Under the pieces are notes generated by a model that saw only the letters and a list, made by a program, of their open reading frames with translations, was not told the origin of the DNA and searched no databases. Source: Elusimicrobiota bacterium (GTDB lineage Bacteria; Elusimicrobiota; Endomicrobiia; Endomicrobiales; Endomicrobiaceae). Taken from it: 37,776 nucleotides of DNA. Positions within the stretch are counted from its first letter, which is position 1, and the number at the start of each line of letters is the position of its first letter. Below are positions 1 through 9,228 of this stretch, one piece after another. Location: assembly GCA_017528425.1 (NCBI GenBank), contig JAFXOV010000038.1, positions 1 to 37,776 of the forward strand. Direction: 5' to 3'. The translations under genes were made by a program, and so were the position numbers.

Positions 1-141
1 AACGGCGGTGCAACTTAAAAAATCCGCCTTTTATAAGTTAAAAAAGAAAGGTGGTATAAAAATGGGTTTATTCGGTGGCGGTACAAGAACAGTTGTACAA
101 TCAGCACCGCAACAAGCGGTAAAAGACGAAAAAAAAGATAT
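1..141. repeat. Terminal direct repeat, left copy (circular overlap)
   Basis: Bases 1-141 are identical to 37636-37776. The repeat begins in an intergenic leader and ends inside the gene that starts at 62, so it does not respect gene borders. This is what a circular or circularly permuted genome looks like after assembly. The length of 141 matches a commonly used maximum assembler k-mer, which favours an assembly overlap over a biological terminal repeat. Confidence 0.95.
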
Positions 142-241
142 TGCTAAAAAACAAAGATTAGTCGAAACCGCAGGCGGTAATAAAGGACAACAAATCGCTA
201 ATAATCAAGGTCAATCAATTAGACGTGTCTTTGGGGGCTAA
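62..241 (+). CDS. Small glycine/glutamine-rich protein before portal, putative virion component
   Basis: A 59-residue protein beginning MGLFGGGTRTVV with a polar, lysine- and glutamine-rich remainder and a C-terminal RRVFGG. The ATG at 62 is chosen because the ribosome site AGAAAGGTGG sits just upstream; an in-frame GTG at 8 has no such site. It lies between the terminase block and the gp13-like and portal genes, with no gap to the next gene (stop at 241, next ATG at 242). Very short glycine-rich proteins at this place are common in podoviruses, but I do not recognise a family. Its position suggests a minor head or core role; function unknown. Confidence 0.75.
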   Translation: MGLFGGGTRTVVQSAPQQAVKDEKKDIAKKQRLVETAGGNKGQQIANNQGQSIRRVFGG

Positions 242-706
242 ATGTACGCAGAACCTATAAGAAGTCTAATAGAAGTTCGGACGGTTCTCGATAATTTATG
301 CGATGATACCGTCTTGGAACTTCGTCACTATCTCGGTAAACATTGGAAAAGCAAAACATTTCAAATTATACGGGCAATTAAAAAAGAAAAATTTATCATC
401 AAGTTAAAAGAAAATGGTAAACCCGTCGGCTTATATGGTCTTGTTCCCGTCAATGAACATTCGGGCGGTATTTTCTTACTGACTTGTGATGATTTACATA
501 AAGGAAACATAATTACATTCCTTAAATCTGCAAGAAAACAAGTTGATTCTTGGCTTGATGAATACAAGTTGATTATGGATTCTTGGTATAAGAAAAACGA
601 AACAATTAAAAAATGGCTGATACTCTTACATTTTAAGCCGTCCGAATTTGAAGACGATAATTTTCAAGTTTGGTACAAAGGCGATATTAGTTATTTCAAG
701 GGGTAA
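242..706 (+). CDS. T7 gp13-like internal virion / GNAT-fold protein
   Basis: 154 residues. The central part has the pattern known from T7 gp13-like proteins (GNAT-like fold): a strand with G-K-P-V-G-L-Y-G-L-V-P (about residues 58-70), then GGIFLLTCDDL (about 77-87), a basic helix FLKSARKQVDSWL and an aromatic C-terminal strand (FQVWYKGD). In T7-like phages gp13 is needed to assemble the internal core and is absent or minor in mature particles. It sits directly before portal and a few kilobases from the gp14-16-like genes, which supports the call. No obvious catalytic residue is visible; an acetyltransferase activity cannot be claimed. Confidence 0.65.
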   Translation: MYAEPIRSLIEVRTVLDNLCDDTVLELRHYLGKHWKSKTFQIIRAIKKEKFIIKLKENGKPVGLYGLVPVNEHSGGIFLLTCDDLHKGNIITFLKSARKQVDSWLDEYKLIMDSWYKKNETIKKWLILLHFKPSEFEDDNFQVWYKGDISYFKG

Positions 707-709
707 AAA

Positions 710-2527
710 ATGGACGAACAAAAAGAATATAAACTCGTTAAGGATTATTTCAAAGAACTAAAAACCGAACGAAATAAATATATAACTCGTTGGCGTGATA
801 TTCAGAATTATGTATCTATCACAAATGAAATTAATTCGGAATTTGAAGACAACAAACAACCGTACGAACAAAAAGATATTTACATCAACGACCCTACGGG
901 ATTCACTTGCGTTAACCAAGCAGGCGATTACCTCGCAGGGATATTGTGGAACTCTGACGCTATTACGCTTGAACCGTCCGAATATATCAAGAAAAAAGCA
1001 AACGGGCAGGATTTATCAAAGTTTTACAAGAAGTCAACTAATACAACTCTTGAACAAATTAACGCTACTGACGCAGGGTTTATCTCTGTATTGCGTTCAC
1101 ATTCATACGACCAATTCTCTTTTGCAACTTCGGGAATAGGTACATTCAGAAGTAAAGAATTTGATAACGCACAATCCGAATGTTGTTTATCTTTTAAACC
1201 TTACGGCGTATGGAATACCGCAATAGACGAGGGAAGTAACAACCGAATAGACGTAGTTTTCTGCGTTTATAATTGGCGTCTTAATCAAGTTATTGAAGAA
1301 TTTTGTATGACCGACAATGAGTTCGACGAAGAAAAGTTCGCTAAACTTCCGCAGGAAATACAAAAAGCATACGAAGGTGATAGGTTCAACGATAAATTTA
1401 AAATCGTTTGCGGAATACTTCCGAATAAAACTTATTCACTCAATACAAGAGGAATTAACGGGGCAAAATATAAAGGTTATTGGTTCTTGGACGACGGCAA
1501 AAGTAATGTCTTCCATACCGACTATTTTAAAACTCTGCCGATTGCTATGTGTAGAGCAATTAAAGTTAATAACCAAGTTTACGGCGAATCTTCGGGTTCT
1601 CTCGCTATATCTGCAATAAAAATGCTTAACCATATTGCAGGCGATACAGTTGATAATATTGAAAAAACAACCGACGCACCTTTGGGCGTATTGTCGGGGG
1701 CATTAGTAGCAGGAAACGTAATCAACCGTTCAGCAGGCGAAATAACTACATTCAACGCACAAGCAACGCCGAACGGTCAAGTTCCGATATTCCCGATTTC
1801 ACAAGCAGGCGACATATCTGCCGTTGTAAACTTCTTGATTCCCGAACTTAAAAAGGATATTACAAATATTTTCAAAATCGACCAATTATTAGATTTTAAT
1901 AACCAAACACAAATGACCGCTACGGAATCTTCTTTCAGAATGTCTATTCGTGGAAAATCTATTAACGGTCTTTTAACTCAACAAAAAGTAGAATGTATAG
2001 AGCCGACAATGCACCGTGCAATTTCTATTATTGCCGATTGCGGTTTATACGGTTATGACCTCGCAGAACTTCCCGAAAGAACGGAAGAAGAAATAGCGTT
2101 CAAGCAAAAAGTTATTCAAGACGAAGACTATATCCCCGAAGTTGTTGCAGAGGCAATGCGTGATAATAAAATTTGGTACAAATTGAAGTTTAACGGCGAA
2201 CTTGAAAAATTGTCGAACGCAGAAATATACGAGGCAATAGGAAGGTTCTTGCAATATCTTAATGCAGTATTGCAGATAAAACCCGAACTCGTTCACGCAC
2301 TAAACGATTACGAATTTTTAGACCTTCTTAAATCCGTATCTAATCTTGTAAACGATAAATTAATCAAGACAAAAACCGAATATGACGACATCATAAAGAA
2401 ACTTGAACAAGCACAAGCAGAACAACAGGAAATGCAAGCACAACTCGCAAAAGCACAATATCTTAATGCTATGGGTAGTGCCGATAAAAATGCAAACGAG
2501 GCAAAACAAATCGCAACTATGGGGTAA
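710..2527 (+). CDS. Portal (head-to-tail connector) protein, podovirus type
   Basis: 605 residues, the usual size for the podoviral head-tail connector family. It forms the dodecameric ring through which DNA is packaged and ejected. The N-terminal region has the typical pattern: a charged helix with YFKELKTERNKYITRW, then YINDPTGFTCVNQAGDYLAGILW, where the family reads D-x-T/P-...-A-x-x-LA-G-x-x. The C-terminus (about 550-595) is a glutamine- and alanine-rich coiled coil (EQAQAEQQEMQAQLAKAQYL), as in other connectors. It starts 3 nt after the gp13-like gene and follows TerL on the circle, the standard order. Confidence 0.9.
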   Translation: MDEQKEYKLVKDYFKELKTERNKYITRWRDIQNYVSITNEINSEFEDNKQPYEQKDIYINDPTGFTCVNQAGDYLAGILWNSDAITLEPSEYIKKKANGQDLSKFYKKSTNTTLEQINATDAGFISVLRSHSYDQFSFATSGIGTFRSKEFDNAQSECCLSFKPYGVWNTAIDEGSNNRIDVVFCVYNWRLNQVIEEFCMTDNEFDEEKFAKLPQEIQKAYEGDRFNDKFKIVCGILPNKTYSLNTRGINGAKYKGYWFLDDGKSNVFHTDYFKTLPIAMCRAIKVNNQVYGESSGSLAISAIKMLNHIAGDTVDNIEKTTDAPLGVLSGALVAGNVINRSAGEITTFNAQATPNGQVPIFPISQAGDISAVVNFLIPELKKDITNIFKIDQLLDFNNQTQMTATESSFRMSIRGKSINGLLTQQKVECIEPTMHRAISIIADCGLYGYDLAELPERTEEEIAFKQKVIQDEDYIPEVVAEAMRDNKIWYKLKFNGELEKLSNAEIYEAIGRFLQYLNAVLQIKPELVHALNDYEFLDLLKSVSNLVNDKLIKTKTEYDDIIKKLEQAQAEQQEMQAQLAKAQYLNAMGSADKNANEAKQIATMG

Positions 2528-2530
2528 ATT

Positions 2531-2827
2531 ATGAATTTTGATTTTTTTAAAACGAAAACGGACGTAATTGAAGAACAAAGAAAAGAAGTTAAGAAATTAA
2601 AAGAAGAAGAATTTAAGAACTTGCAAATTGCTTGCAAAGAAGTTTTTAAAGGAAACGAAGGATTCTTAATATTGAAGTTCTTAAAAAATACTTGTCTATG
2701 GGATTCTCAAAATACAAACATAGACGACGGAATACTTAAATATCAAAAAGGACGACGTGATGTGTGGCTTATTCTTCGGCAATTATTACCGAAAGATATT
2801 TTAGCACAAGTCGAGATTTATAAATAA
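2531..2827 (+). CDS. Bbp19-like small virion-region protein
   Basis: 98 residues. The N-terminus is a charged helix (EEQRKEVKKLKEEEF) and the C-terminus carries YQKGRRDVWLILRQLL, which resembles the end of the Bordetella phage Bbp19 family, small proteins encoded beside the connector in BPP-1-like podoviruses. Its position between portal and scaffold is the same. The role in the family is not established. The similarity is by pattern only and would need a profile search. Confidence 0.55.
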   Translation: MNFDFFKTKTDVIEEQRKEVKKLKEEEFKNLQIACKEVFKGNEGFLILKFLKNTCLWDSQNTNIDDGILKYQKGRRDVWLILRQLLPKDILAQVEIYK

Positions 2828-2844
2828 GAAAGGAAAACGACAAA

Positions 2845-3633
2845 ATGACACTATCTTTTAATGAAGGCGGTGTACCGAGTGACGCAGGAAGTACGACATT
2901 CGACGCTACACAAACAGGACAGGAAACAGGACAGGAAAACAGTTTTTCAATACCCGATGAATACGCACAAAAAGAATGGGTAAAGAACTTTGAAGGACAA
3001 ACGGGCGACGATTTAAAAGCAAATATTTTTAAAACTCTTGACGAAAAATATTCTTCCGCCCCCGTGATTCCGCAATCAAACGAAGAATACGAATTGAACT
3101 CCGTTCTTGAAACAAACGAACTTGCACAATCTCTTTGTTTGGAAGAAGACGCACTAAACGCATTCGGAACAACTTTTAGGGATATAGGGATTACAAAAGA
3201 GCAAGGACAAAAATTATTAAATGCTTATATTAACTACGGCGTAAGCGAATTTCACAAATACACGGACGCAGACGAACTCGAAAACTCCGTCAATACAATG
3301 TTTAACGGAAACACTAAACAACGTAATACGGTTGAAGGTCTTATAAAAGAATGTCTATCGCCCGAAGAAAGAGAAATTATCGATAGAACCGTACCGAACG
3401 CAGTAGTAGAAATGTTCTACAAAGTCGCAAAAGGCGTTGTAGATAAATACGGATATAAAGAAGGTACACAAAATTCTAATAGCACTAATGCAAGTTATAT
3501 GCGTAAAACCGAAGAAGACAAAAACGCAGAATATAACAGGATAGTCGGAAAGTTAGAAGAATTAAGCAAACGACCTCATTCACCGCAGGAAAAAGCAGAT
3601 TTGCTAAAACAATTAACTTCGATTTATCAATAA
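2845..3633 (+). CDS. Capsid scaffolding protein (putative)
   Basis: 262 residues, acidic, mostly helical and low in aromatic residues, with a disordered Gly/Gln/Thr-rich N-terminus (about 1-30). It carries the motif GITKEQGQKLLNAY (about 115-128), as in podoviral scaffolds where a 'x-x-Q-A-Q-x-L-x-D-x-Y'-type helix is common. A basic, helical C-terminus (EEDKNAEYNRIVGKLEELSK) would be the coat-binding end. It lies between portal and major capsid protein, as scaffolds do. AAGAAAGGAAAACGACAAA precedes the ATG and supports the start. Confidence 0.75.
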   Translation: MTLSFNEGGVPSDAGSTTFDATQTGQETGQENSFSIPDEYAQKEWVKNFEGQTGDDLKANIFKTLDEKYSSAPVIPQSNEEYELNSVLETNELAQSLCLEEDALNAFGTTFRDIGITKEQGQKLLNAYINYGVSEFHKYTDADELENSVNTMFNGNTKQRNTVEGLIKECLSPEEREIIDRTVPNAVVEMFYKVAKGVVDKYGYKEGTQNSNSTNASYMRKTEEDKNAEYNRIVGKLEELSKRPHSPQEKADLLKQLTSIYQ

Positions 3634-3684
3634 GAGTTAATCAACTCAACGCAATAGTATTAGAAAATTATAGGAGTACCAAAA

Positions 3685-4392
3685 ATGACAATGTTAAATA
3701 TTTCAGTTGAAGGCGTTTACGAATCCGATACGGGTTCAGGACAAAAACAATATGAGGGTTTTTCTTATACCTTCAAAATATCTAAACCTATCGAAAACGG
3801 TATTAAAACACATATTTTAAGACGTTTTATTCCGTTCTGCATTATGAAGGACAAAAAGAAATCAAGTAAGATATTTTCTCGTGTTCATACATTCGTTATT
3901 ACTGATATTGAAAAAGTCGAAGACAACAAAGGAAGTATTATCGGAAAAGATATTAGAGAAATGGACGATTGGGAAATACAAGACTTGGCTTGTACTTTTG
4001 ACCTCTACGAAGTGCCGTTACCTTGCGTATGCTCAATAACCGAACTTCGTGATAAGGCAACTTTGGCGTATATGAAAAAGATTCTTAAAATCAAAATGGA
4101 TACGCCGAAAGATATTCAACAATTAAAATTCATTAAATTTAATTCCGACGGTTCTTTTAAACTCGATATAAAAGATAAAATTATCGCAAACGTACCGCCG
4201 AATTATTTTGAAAAAATCGAAGTTAAAGAAGACAAAAAAGACTTTTCATACTTCGTAGATAAAATATTCGGAAACAAAAACGCAACTAAAAACGAAAACG
4301 ACAACGACGACGAAGGTTCTGAATTATTTGACAATTTGAATGACTTATCTGACGGAAACGACTTTCCGTCCGAAAATGCTTTATTAAGTTAA
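3685..4392 (+). CDS. Unknown protein between scaffold and major capsid
   Basis: 235 residues, not recognised. The N-terminal two thirds look like a mixed beta domain with alternating hydrophobic residues (SVEGVYESDTG, FSYTFKISKPI). The last 35 residues are very acidic and asparagine-rich and probably disordered. It has its own ribosome site (ATAGGAGTACCAAAA) and lies immediately before the capsid gene. Position suggests a head-associated protein, such as a decoration or a second assembly factor, but nothing in the sequence proves it. Confidence 0.7.
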   Translation: MTMLNISVEGVYESDTGSGQKQYEGFSYTFKISKPIENGIKTHILRRFIPFCIMKDKKKSSKIFSRVHTFVITDIEKVEDNKGSIIGKDIREMDDWEIQDLACTFDLYEVPLPCVCSITELRDKATLAYMKKILKIKMDTPKDIQQLKFIKFNSDGSFKLDIKDKIIANVPPNYFEKIEVKEDKKDFSYFVDKIFGNKNATKNENDNDDEGSELFDNLNDLSDGNDFPSENALLS

Positions 4393-4437
4393 TCAAAAAT
4401 AGTGTAGCACAACAAGTAAAAAAGAAAGGAAGAAACT

Positions 4438-5364
4438 ATGACTTATGCTATGTCTGCTGGCTTTAGACAAGCCGAATTATTGGTATTTGAAAAGAACTTT
4501 ATTCGTGTTGCTCAACAAACGGATAGCAAATTACTTGCTACTCCTGCGATACATCACGTTGATATTAAAGGTATTTCAAATATGTCAACTATCGAAAGTA
4601 TTGAACTTACCGAAGTTACGAGTGCAGGCTCTAACCCCGATAAACAATACGCAGAAATGACCGCAAGAAACCGTAAATCAGTTCAAAGAAGATTTACTAA
4701 AACTTATTTGTTCGATGATTACGATAAATGCGTCAACTTAATTACTGACCCGACTTCTGATTTATTCAAGAACTTGGGCGAGGCAAAAAATAGAATGGCT
4801 GACCGTTGTATCGCTGATTCTGCGATTGCCCCTGTTGTTATTGGCGGACCGCAAGAGGCAGGAACAACTTATACCGCAGCACAAGACGGCGTAGTTACTA
4901 TTGCAGGAACAACCGCATTCAACTACTCAACTGTTATTTCGCCTGCTATTACACAATTTGAAAACAATTATATTGATTGTGCAAATGGTGTAACATTGGC
5001 AATATCAGCAAACGAAGAAGAATCTTTGAGAAATGACGACAAGTATATGAATGCTTTGTATTCTAATCAGAATACAGTTGACAAAGGCAAAATTACAAAT
5101 GCGTCGGGATTCAACGTAGTTACTTTCGCAGGTTCTAAAAACGGCGGAACAACTATTACAAATCCGATTCTTAAAGAAAATGAAGGAACTCGTACAAACT
5201 TGTTACTTGCCCCCGATTCAATCGCTTTTGCTCTTGAAATCGGCAGACTTGATTGTACTAAATCCGCTACGAAAGTTAATTCTTGGGAAGTTACTATCGA
5301 TATGTGGGTTAAAGCAGTTCGTAGAGAAGGTAAAAGAGTTATTATTCTTACTTCTACTATATAG
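4438..5364 (+). CDS. Major capsid protein (BPP-1 Bbp17-like, HK97 fold expected)
   Basis: 308 residues. The pattern fits the podoviral capsid family that includes BPP-1 Bbp17: an N-terminal stretch on the fate of bound partners (FEKNFIRVAQQTDSKL), then RRFTKTYLFDDYDKC (about 79-93), an insertion with Gly/Thr-rich strands, and a C-terminal end VTIDMWVKAVRREGKRVIIL resembling the P-domain close (WVKAVRREGKRV). Its ribosome site AAGAAAGGAAGAAACT is the strongest in the head block and a strong intrinsic terminator follows (5380-5414), as expected for the most highly expressed virion gene. Confidence 0.88.
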   Translation: MTYAMSAGFRQAELLVFEKNFIRVAQQTDSKLLATPAIHHVDIKGISNMSTIESIELTEVTSAGSNPDKQYAEMTARNRKSVQRRFTKTYLFDDYDKCVNLITDPTSDLFKNLGEAKNRMADRCIADSAIAPVVIGGPQEAGTTYTAAQDGVVTIAGTTAFNYSTVISPAITQFENNYIDCANGVTLAISANEEESLRNDDKYMNALYSNQNTVDKGKITNASGFNVVTFAGSKNGGTTITNPILKENEGTRTNLLLAPDSIAFALEIGRLDCTKSATKVNSWEVTIDMWVKAVRREGKRVIILTSTI

Positions 5365-5379
5365 TGTTTGTATGTATGC

Positions 5380-5414
5380 AAAAATAGGCAGACAATTCGC
5401 CTGCCTATTTTTTT
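5380..5414 (+). terminator. Rho-independent terminator after the capsid gene
   Basis: A perfect 12-bp stem (AAAAATAGGCAG, 5380-5391, with CTGCCTATTTTT, 5401-5412) encloses a 9-nt loop and runs into Ts. It would let capsid mRNA accumulate while some read-through feeds the tail genes. Confidence 0.9.
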
Positions 5415-5434
5415 AATCAAATAAAGGGGAAAAA

Positions 5435-6049
5435 ATGATTACATCTGAAATTGATATATGCAATCTCGCACTTGATTATTGTGCCGTCCGTAATATTCTT
5501 TCTTTTGAAGAAAAAACAAAAGAAAGTAAGATATGTAATAGGTGGTATGACTTGGTTCGTCGTTCTTTACTCACGAACCTTAATGCAAGTTTTTCTATTG
5601 CACGGGCAAGACTTGTCGAAGTGGCTGACTTTATCCCCGTTTTTGGATATAAAAAAGCATACAAATTGCCTCACGATTTATTGCAAGTGCTGAATGTCGG
5701 CGAACCTCTTAACGATACATTATATCAGATTGAACAAAATAAATACTTGTATTGCGACGAACATATCAAAGAAGTCAATATAAGATATATCGCAGACGTC
5801 AAAGAAGTTATTAAATTTGACGACGATTTTGTCGATTTACTCGCATTGAAATTAGCGGAAAAAATATGTATGCCGTTGACGGAAGACGCCGAAAAAACAA
5901 ATTGGATAAAAGGACTTGCACAACAAAAGTATATCGAGTGTTCCACTAAATACGGAAACGATAACCGAATTATTGTCGTTAATAGACCTCGTTACCGTAT
6001 GGCAAAAGTTAACGCAGAAATTGAACGGGCTAATTATAGATTGAGGTAA
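5435..6049 (+). CDS. Tail tubular protein A-like (T7 gp11-like) head-tail adaptor
   Basis: 204 residues, matching T7 gp11 in size. The N-terminus ICNLALDYCAVRNILSFEE followed by CNRWYDLVRRSLL is the usual opening of this family, with SFSIARARL a little later. The C-terminal half has LALKLAEKICMPLTEDAEK and a final basic RPRYRMAK. In T7 the homologue forms the ring below the portal. Next gene is the tail nozzle, as in T7. Ribosome site AAAGGGGAAAAA supports the ATG. Confidence 0.85.
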   Translation: MITSEIDICNLALDYCAVRNILSFEEKTKESKICNRWYDLVRRSLLTNLNASFSIARARLVEVADFIPVFGYKKAYKLPHDLLQVLNVGEPLNDTLYQIEQNKYLYCDEHIKEVNIRYIADVKEVIKFDDDFVDLLALKLAEKICMPLTEDAEKTNWIKGLAQQKYIECSTKYGNDNRIIVVNRPRYRMAKVNAEIERANYRLR

Positions 6050-6052
6050 ACA

Positions 6053-8707
6053 ATGAGAACGGGAATACCTAAAAATAATTTTTCTTCGGGTCAAATTGAC
6101 CGTGATACGAAAGGACGTTACGACCTTCCGTTATATCAATACGGACACGAATTATCAAGAAACTTTTTTCATACAATTAAAGGCGATTGTTATTATAGAA
6201 CGGGCTTTGAATTTCTTGACGAAATCGGGCTTTCTGCTTTGTATGAATTTAAGTTTAGTCAAGAACAAGCGTACTTGCTTGTCTTCCGTGTGCAATATAT
6301 AGAATTTTGGTCGTACAACGAAAACGGCGAACTTGTTAGAGTTCTCGACGGGAACGGAAACGAATATACTCTCGTACACCCTTACGGAACGGAAGTATTC
6401 AATTTGTGTATGACGCAGAATTGCGACGTTCTATATATTACGCATAGAAACGGCGAATTTCCCGAATATCAATTAAAAAGAACCGCAAGTAATCAATTTG
6501 AACTTAATAAAACAATTTACACAAATACGGGAACGGCAAGTCTTTCGAGCAACTCTGCTACGGAAAATCACGGATTCCCTTGTAGTTGTGCATTTTATGA
6601 AAACAGGCTTAATCGCTGTTCTTCTACAAAATTTCCGACATATCTTTACGGGTCAAAGGGTGGCGACTACAACAATATTACAGTAGGAACAGGAACGAAC
6701 GACGGCTATCAATTCGACTTGGCAGAGGCAAACTCAAAAGCATTGTGGCTTATGTCGGGCGTAAACTCTTTACTTGTAGGAACGGCAGAAGGTATTTTAA
6801 CCGTAAACGGCGGTAGTGTTACGACGGCAATATCACCCGAAGACATAACCGCTAAATTGTCGTGCCGTGACGGAGTGTCTAACGTACTTCCGATTCATAA
6901 AGACAACTTTGTATTTTTCGTTTCAAGCAATTATCGTCTTTTATATATGTTTGAATATGATGTACTTTTGGAACAATTTAAAAGTACAAATCTTTCAAAG
7001 GGTAATTATGAAATTACAAAAGGCGGTATATCTAAACTTGCTAACAAGTTCGATAGATTCGGCTTATTGTTTGCAGTATGCAACGGGCGTCTTCTTTCGA
7101 TATGTTTTTCTAATGATGAGGCGGTTAATGCTTGGTCTGAATTTATTACCGAAGGGCGATTCATAGATATTTGCACGGTAACACGACCCGACGGCAATTT
7201 TGATTTATTCGCTAATATCAAAAGAACCGTAAACGGTATTACACGTTATTACCTTGAACGCTTGACCGAAACTGTCGAGTTCTCACGTTTTGAAGATTTT
7301 GTATCAGAGATTCCCGAAGACGCTACGGAATTGACAATACAAGAAATGGAACAAGAAGACAAAGACGCTTTTAATAGAAAAGTTGCAGAAGAATTAAGAG
7401 ATTGTAACTATCTCGATTGCTCTATGAAATATTCGGGATTGCAAAATAAAAACATTTCGTACGATTCCGAAACAGGAGTAATGAGCCTTAATATTGAAGA
7501 ATACATAAGAAGTATTTATCAAGGCGAATTTACTAACCGTGAATTGTCTAACGGCTTTATAAAGATAACTTTTGCCGACGATATTGTCGGGGCAAACGGG
7601 GCAGAAACAAAATATATCGGCGTATATTCCGATTCCGTTGCGACTTCTGCCGATGAAGTGCCGATAGGTGCAAACTTATATAAAGTTATCAGCAAAGATA
7701 TTTACAACGATAAATATGTTAATACAACCGCTAATGCTATTACGGTTAACGGAACGAGATATAATTCAATTAATTTAAGCACATTATGTAAAGTCTTTGA
7801 CGGCAAAGAATCAGATACAAACAAACTGTATTATACGGGAAGTTTATCGAACAATAAACTTCTTTATTATCCATATACCGATTTTAACGGAAATACTTAT
7901 ATGTTGTATGTCGGTAAAATTACCGCTTTAAATACAAATAAAAAGACCGTTACAATTAATGCCGATAAAATTACGCCTTCCGAAAATTATTATATGGGCG
8001 AAGTTTTAGAATTTGATATTGACAATTCTGAAATCAATATCGGTTATTACGAAGACGCTTTCAAGTCTTCCGATATAGGAAAAAGAATTTGGTATAAATC
8101 AAAAACAGGCAGAGAATACGGAATATTCGATATAACAGGATTTATCGACAATTACCACGTTCAAGTAAATCAAGTTCTTGAACCTACAAGCGATAGTTGC
8201 GACGAATGGTATTTATCAGCGACTTACTTTACGGGGCTTGAACACTTGGAAGGCGAAACAGTTGCTGTCGTAGGTAATGGTGGTTATATCGGCGATTTTC
8301 TCGTACAAGACGGACAAATCGATATATCAAACGCACAAACAAACAAAGTAGGTTCGGCAATAATCGGGCTTAAATATAAAGGCGTTTTAAAAAGCGTCAA
8401 TCTCGGTTTAATGTTGCAAGAAACTCAAACTTATACAACCCCGAAAAGTATTTATAAAATGGGATTCGGTTTTAGTTTTTCGGCAGGCGTGAAAGTCGGC
8501 GATAGTCTTTACAAACTAAACGACGTTCAAGACTTTAACCCCGACGGATTGTTTGATACTCCGCCTTTGCCTATGGACGATTATCGAGAAGTTAATTTTT
8601 CAAGCAACTACGAACGGGACAAATATTACTATGTCGTTCAAGATAGTCCGTTGCCTTGTCATTTAACATCTATTATACCGTACGCAAAACAAGTTATTAA
8701 AACATAA
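6053..8707 (+). CDS. Tail tubular protein B-like (T7 gp12-like) tail nozzle
   Basis: 884 residues. The N-terminus NNFSSGQIDRDTKGRYDLPLY, with the conserved pairing of F-x-G-G/S-x-x-x-x and R-x-D-L-x-x-Y, then NFFHTIKGDCYYRTGFEFL, is typical of the nozzle and stabilisation protein family. Beta-propeller-like repeats follow (for example the region around residues 210-260 with ALWLMSGVNSLLVGTAEG). It starts 3 nt after the gp11-like gene. In T7 the hexameric nozzle closes the tail and carries the fibres with gp11. Confidence 0.85.
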   Translation: MRTGIPKNNFSSGQIDRDTKGRYDLPLYQYGHELSRNFFHTIKGDCYYRTGFEFLDEIGLSALYEFKFSQEQAYLLVFRVQYIEFWSYNENGELVRVLDGNGNEYTLVHPYGTEVFNLCMTQNCDVLYITHRNGEFPEYQLKRTASNQFELNKTIYTNTGTASLSSNSATENHGFPCSCAFYENRLNRCSSTKFPTYLYGSKGGDYNNITVGTGTNDGYQFDLAEANSKALWLMSGVNSLLVGTAEGILTVNGGSVTTAISPEDITAKLSCRDGVSNVLPIHKDNFVFFVSSNYRLLYMFEYDVLLEQFKSTNLSKGNYEITKGGISKLANKFDRFGLLFAVCNGRLLSICFSNDEAVNAWSEFITEGRFIDICTVTRPDGNFDLFANIKRTVNGITRYYLERLTETVEFSRFEDFVSEIPEDATELTIQEMEQEDKDAFNRKVAEELRDCNYLDCSMKYSGLQNKNISYDSETGVMSLNIEEYIRSIYQGEFTNRELSNGFIKITFADDIVGANGAETKYIGVYSDSVATSADEVPIGANLYKVISKDIYNDKYVNTTANAITVNGTRYNSINLSTLCKVFDGKESDTNKLYYTGSLSNNKLLYYPYTDFNGNTYMLYVGKITALNTNKKTVTINADKITPSENYYMGEVLEFDIDNSEINIGYYEDAFKSSDIGKRIWYKSKTGREYGIFDITGFIDNYHVQVNQVLEPTSDSCDEWYLSATYFTGLEHLEGETVAVVGNGGYIGDFLVQDGQIDISNAQTNKVGSAIIGLKYKGVLKSVNLGLMLQETQTYTTPKSIYKMGFGFSFSAGVKVGDSLYKLNDVQDFNPDGLFDTPPLPMDDYREVNFSSNYERDKYYYVVQDSPLPCHLTSIIPYAKQVIKT

Positions 8708-8716
8708 GGGGGTAAA

Positions 8717-9211
8717 ATGGGATTCTTCGCAATATTTCAAGCAATCGCACAAGGTTTAACTAATGCCTTTTCGACATATTCATATATTCAAGAAAATAAA
8801 GAACAGGCAAAAGAAATCGCACGTCAAGCACAAATAGAGGCGGACGAAAGAGCAAAGCAAGCAAAATACGCTATGCAAAAACAAAAAACGTCTTTCCTCA
8901 AAGGCGGTGTTTACTTCGATAGCGGAACGCCCGTAGAAGTATTGAACGAAACATACGAAACCGCACAACAAGACATTCAAGCGATTAATGACGATAGCGT
9001 CAAAGCACAAAAGAAATTACAAAGAGCAGGCAGAACCGCTTTATTTACATTCTTGATTAACCCCGTAGGAAATAACGGCGGTCAATACGCAAATGATATT
9101 TATTCTTATTTTAAAAACAAGAATACGAGTTCAAGCACTTCTACCGTAACGGGTAGTATTGCAGGTACAAAAATGTCGGGCGGACAAATTAATACAAAAA
9201 ATATAGTTTAA
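8717..9211 (+). CDS. Internal virion protein, T7 gp14-like
   Basis: 164 residues. A short hydrophobic N-terminal segment (MGFFAIFQAIAQGLTNAF) is followed by a long alanine- and glutamine-rich helix and then the family block FLKGGVYFDSGTPVEVLNET with KLQRAGRTALFTF. In T7, gp14 is the small core protein that inserts into the outer membrane to begin the ejection channel. It lies directly before gp15- and gp16-like genes. Ribosome site AAGGGGGTAAA is strong. Confidence 0.8.
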   Translation: MGFFAIFQAIAQGLTNAFSTYSYIQENKEQAKEIARQAQIEADERAKQAKYAMQKQKTSFLKGGVYFDSGTPVEVLNETYETAQQDIQAINDDSVKAQKKLQRAGRTALFTFLINPVGNNGGQYANDIYSYFKNKNTSSSTSTVTGSIAGTKMSGGQINTKNIV

Positions 9212-9228
9212 TATAAAGGAATTTTAAA

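Noticed and set aside
8-61. GTG start giving an 18-residue extension of the first gene
   Set aside because: The extension runs over the ribosome site of the ATG at 62 and has none of its own.
1-141. Biological long terminal repeat
   Set aside because: Length equals a usual assembler k-mer and the repeat cuts through a gene, so an assembly overlap is more likely; kept as an open point.
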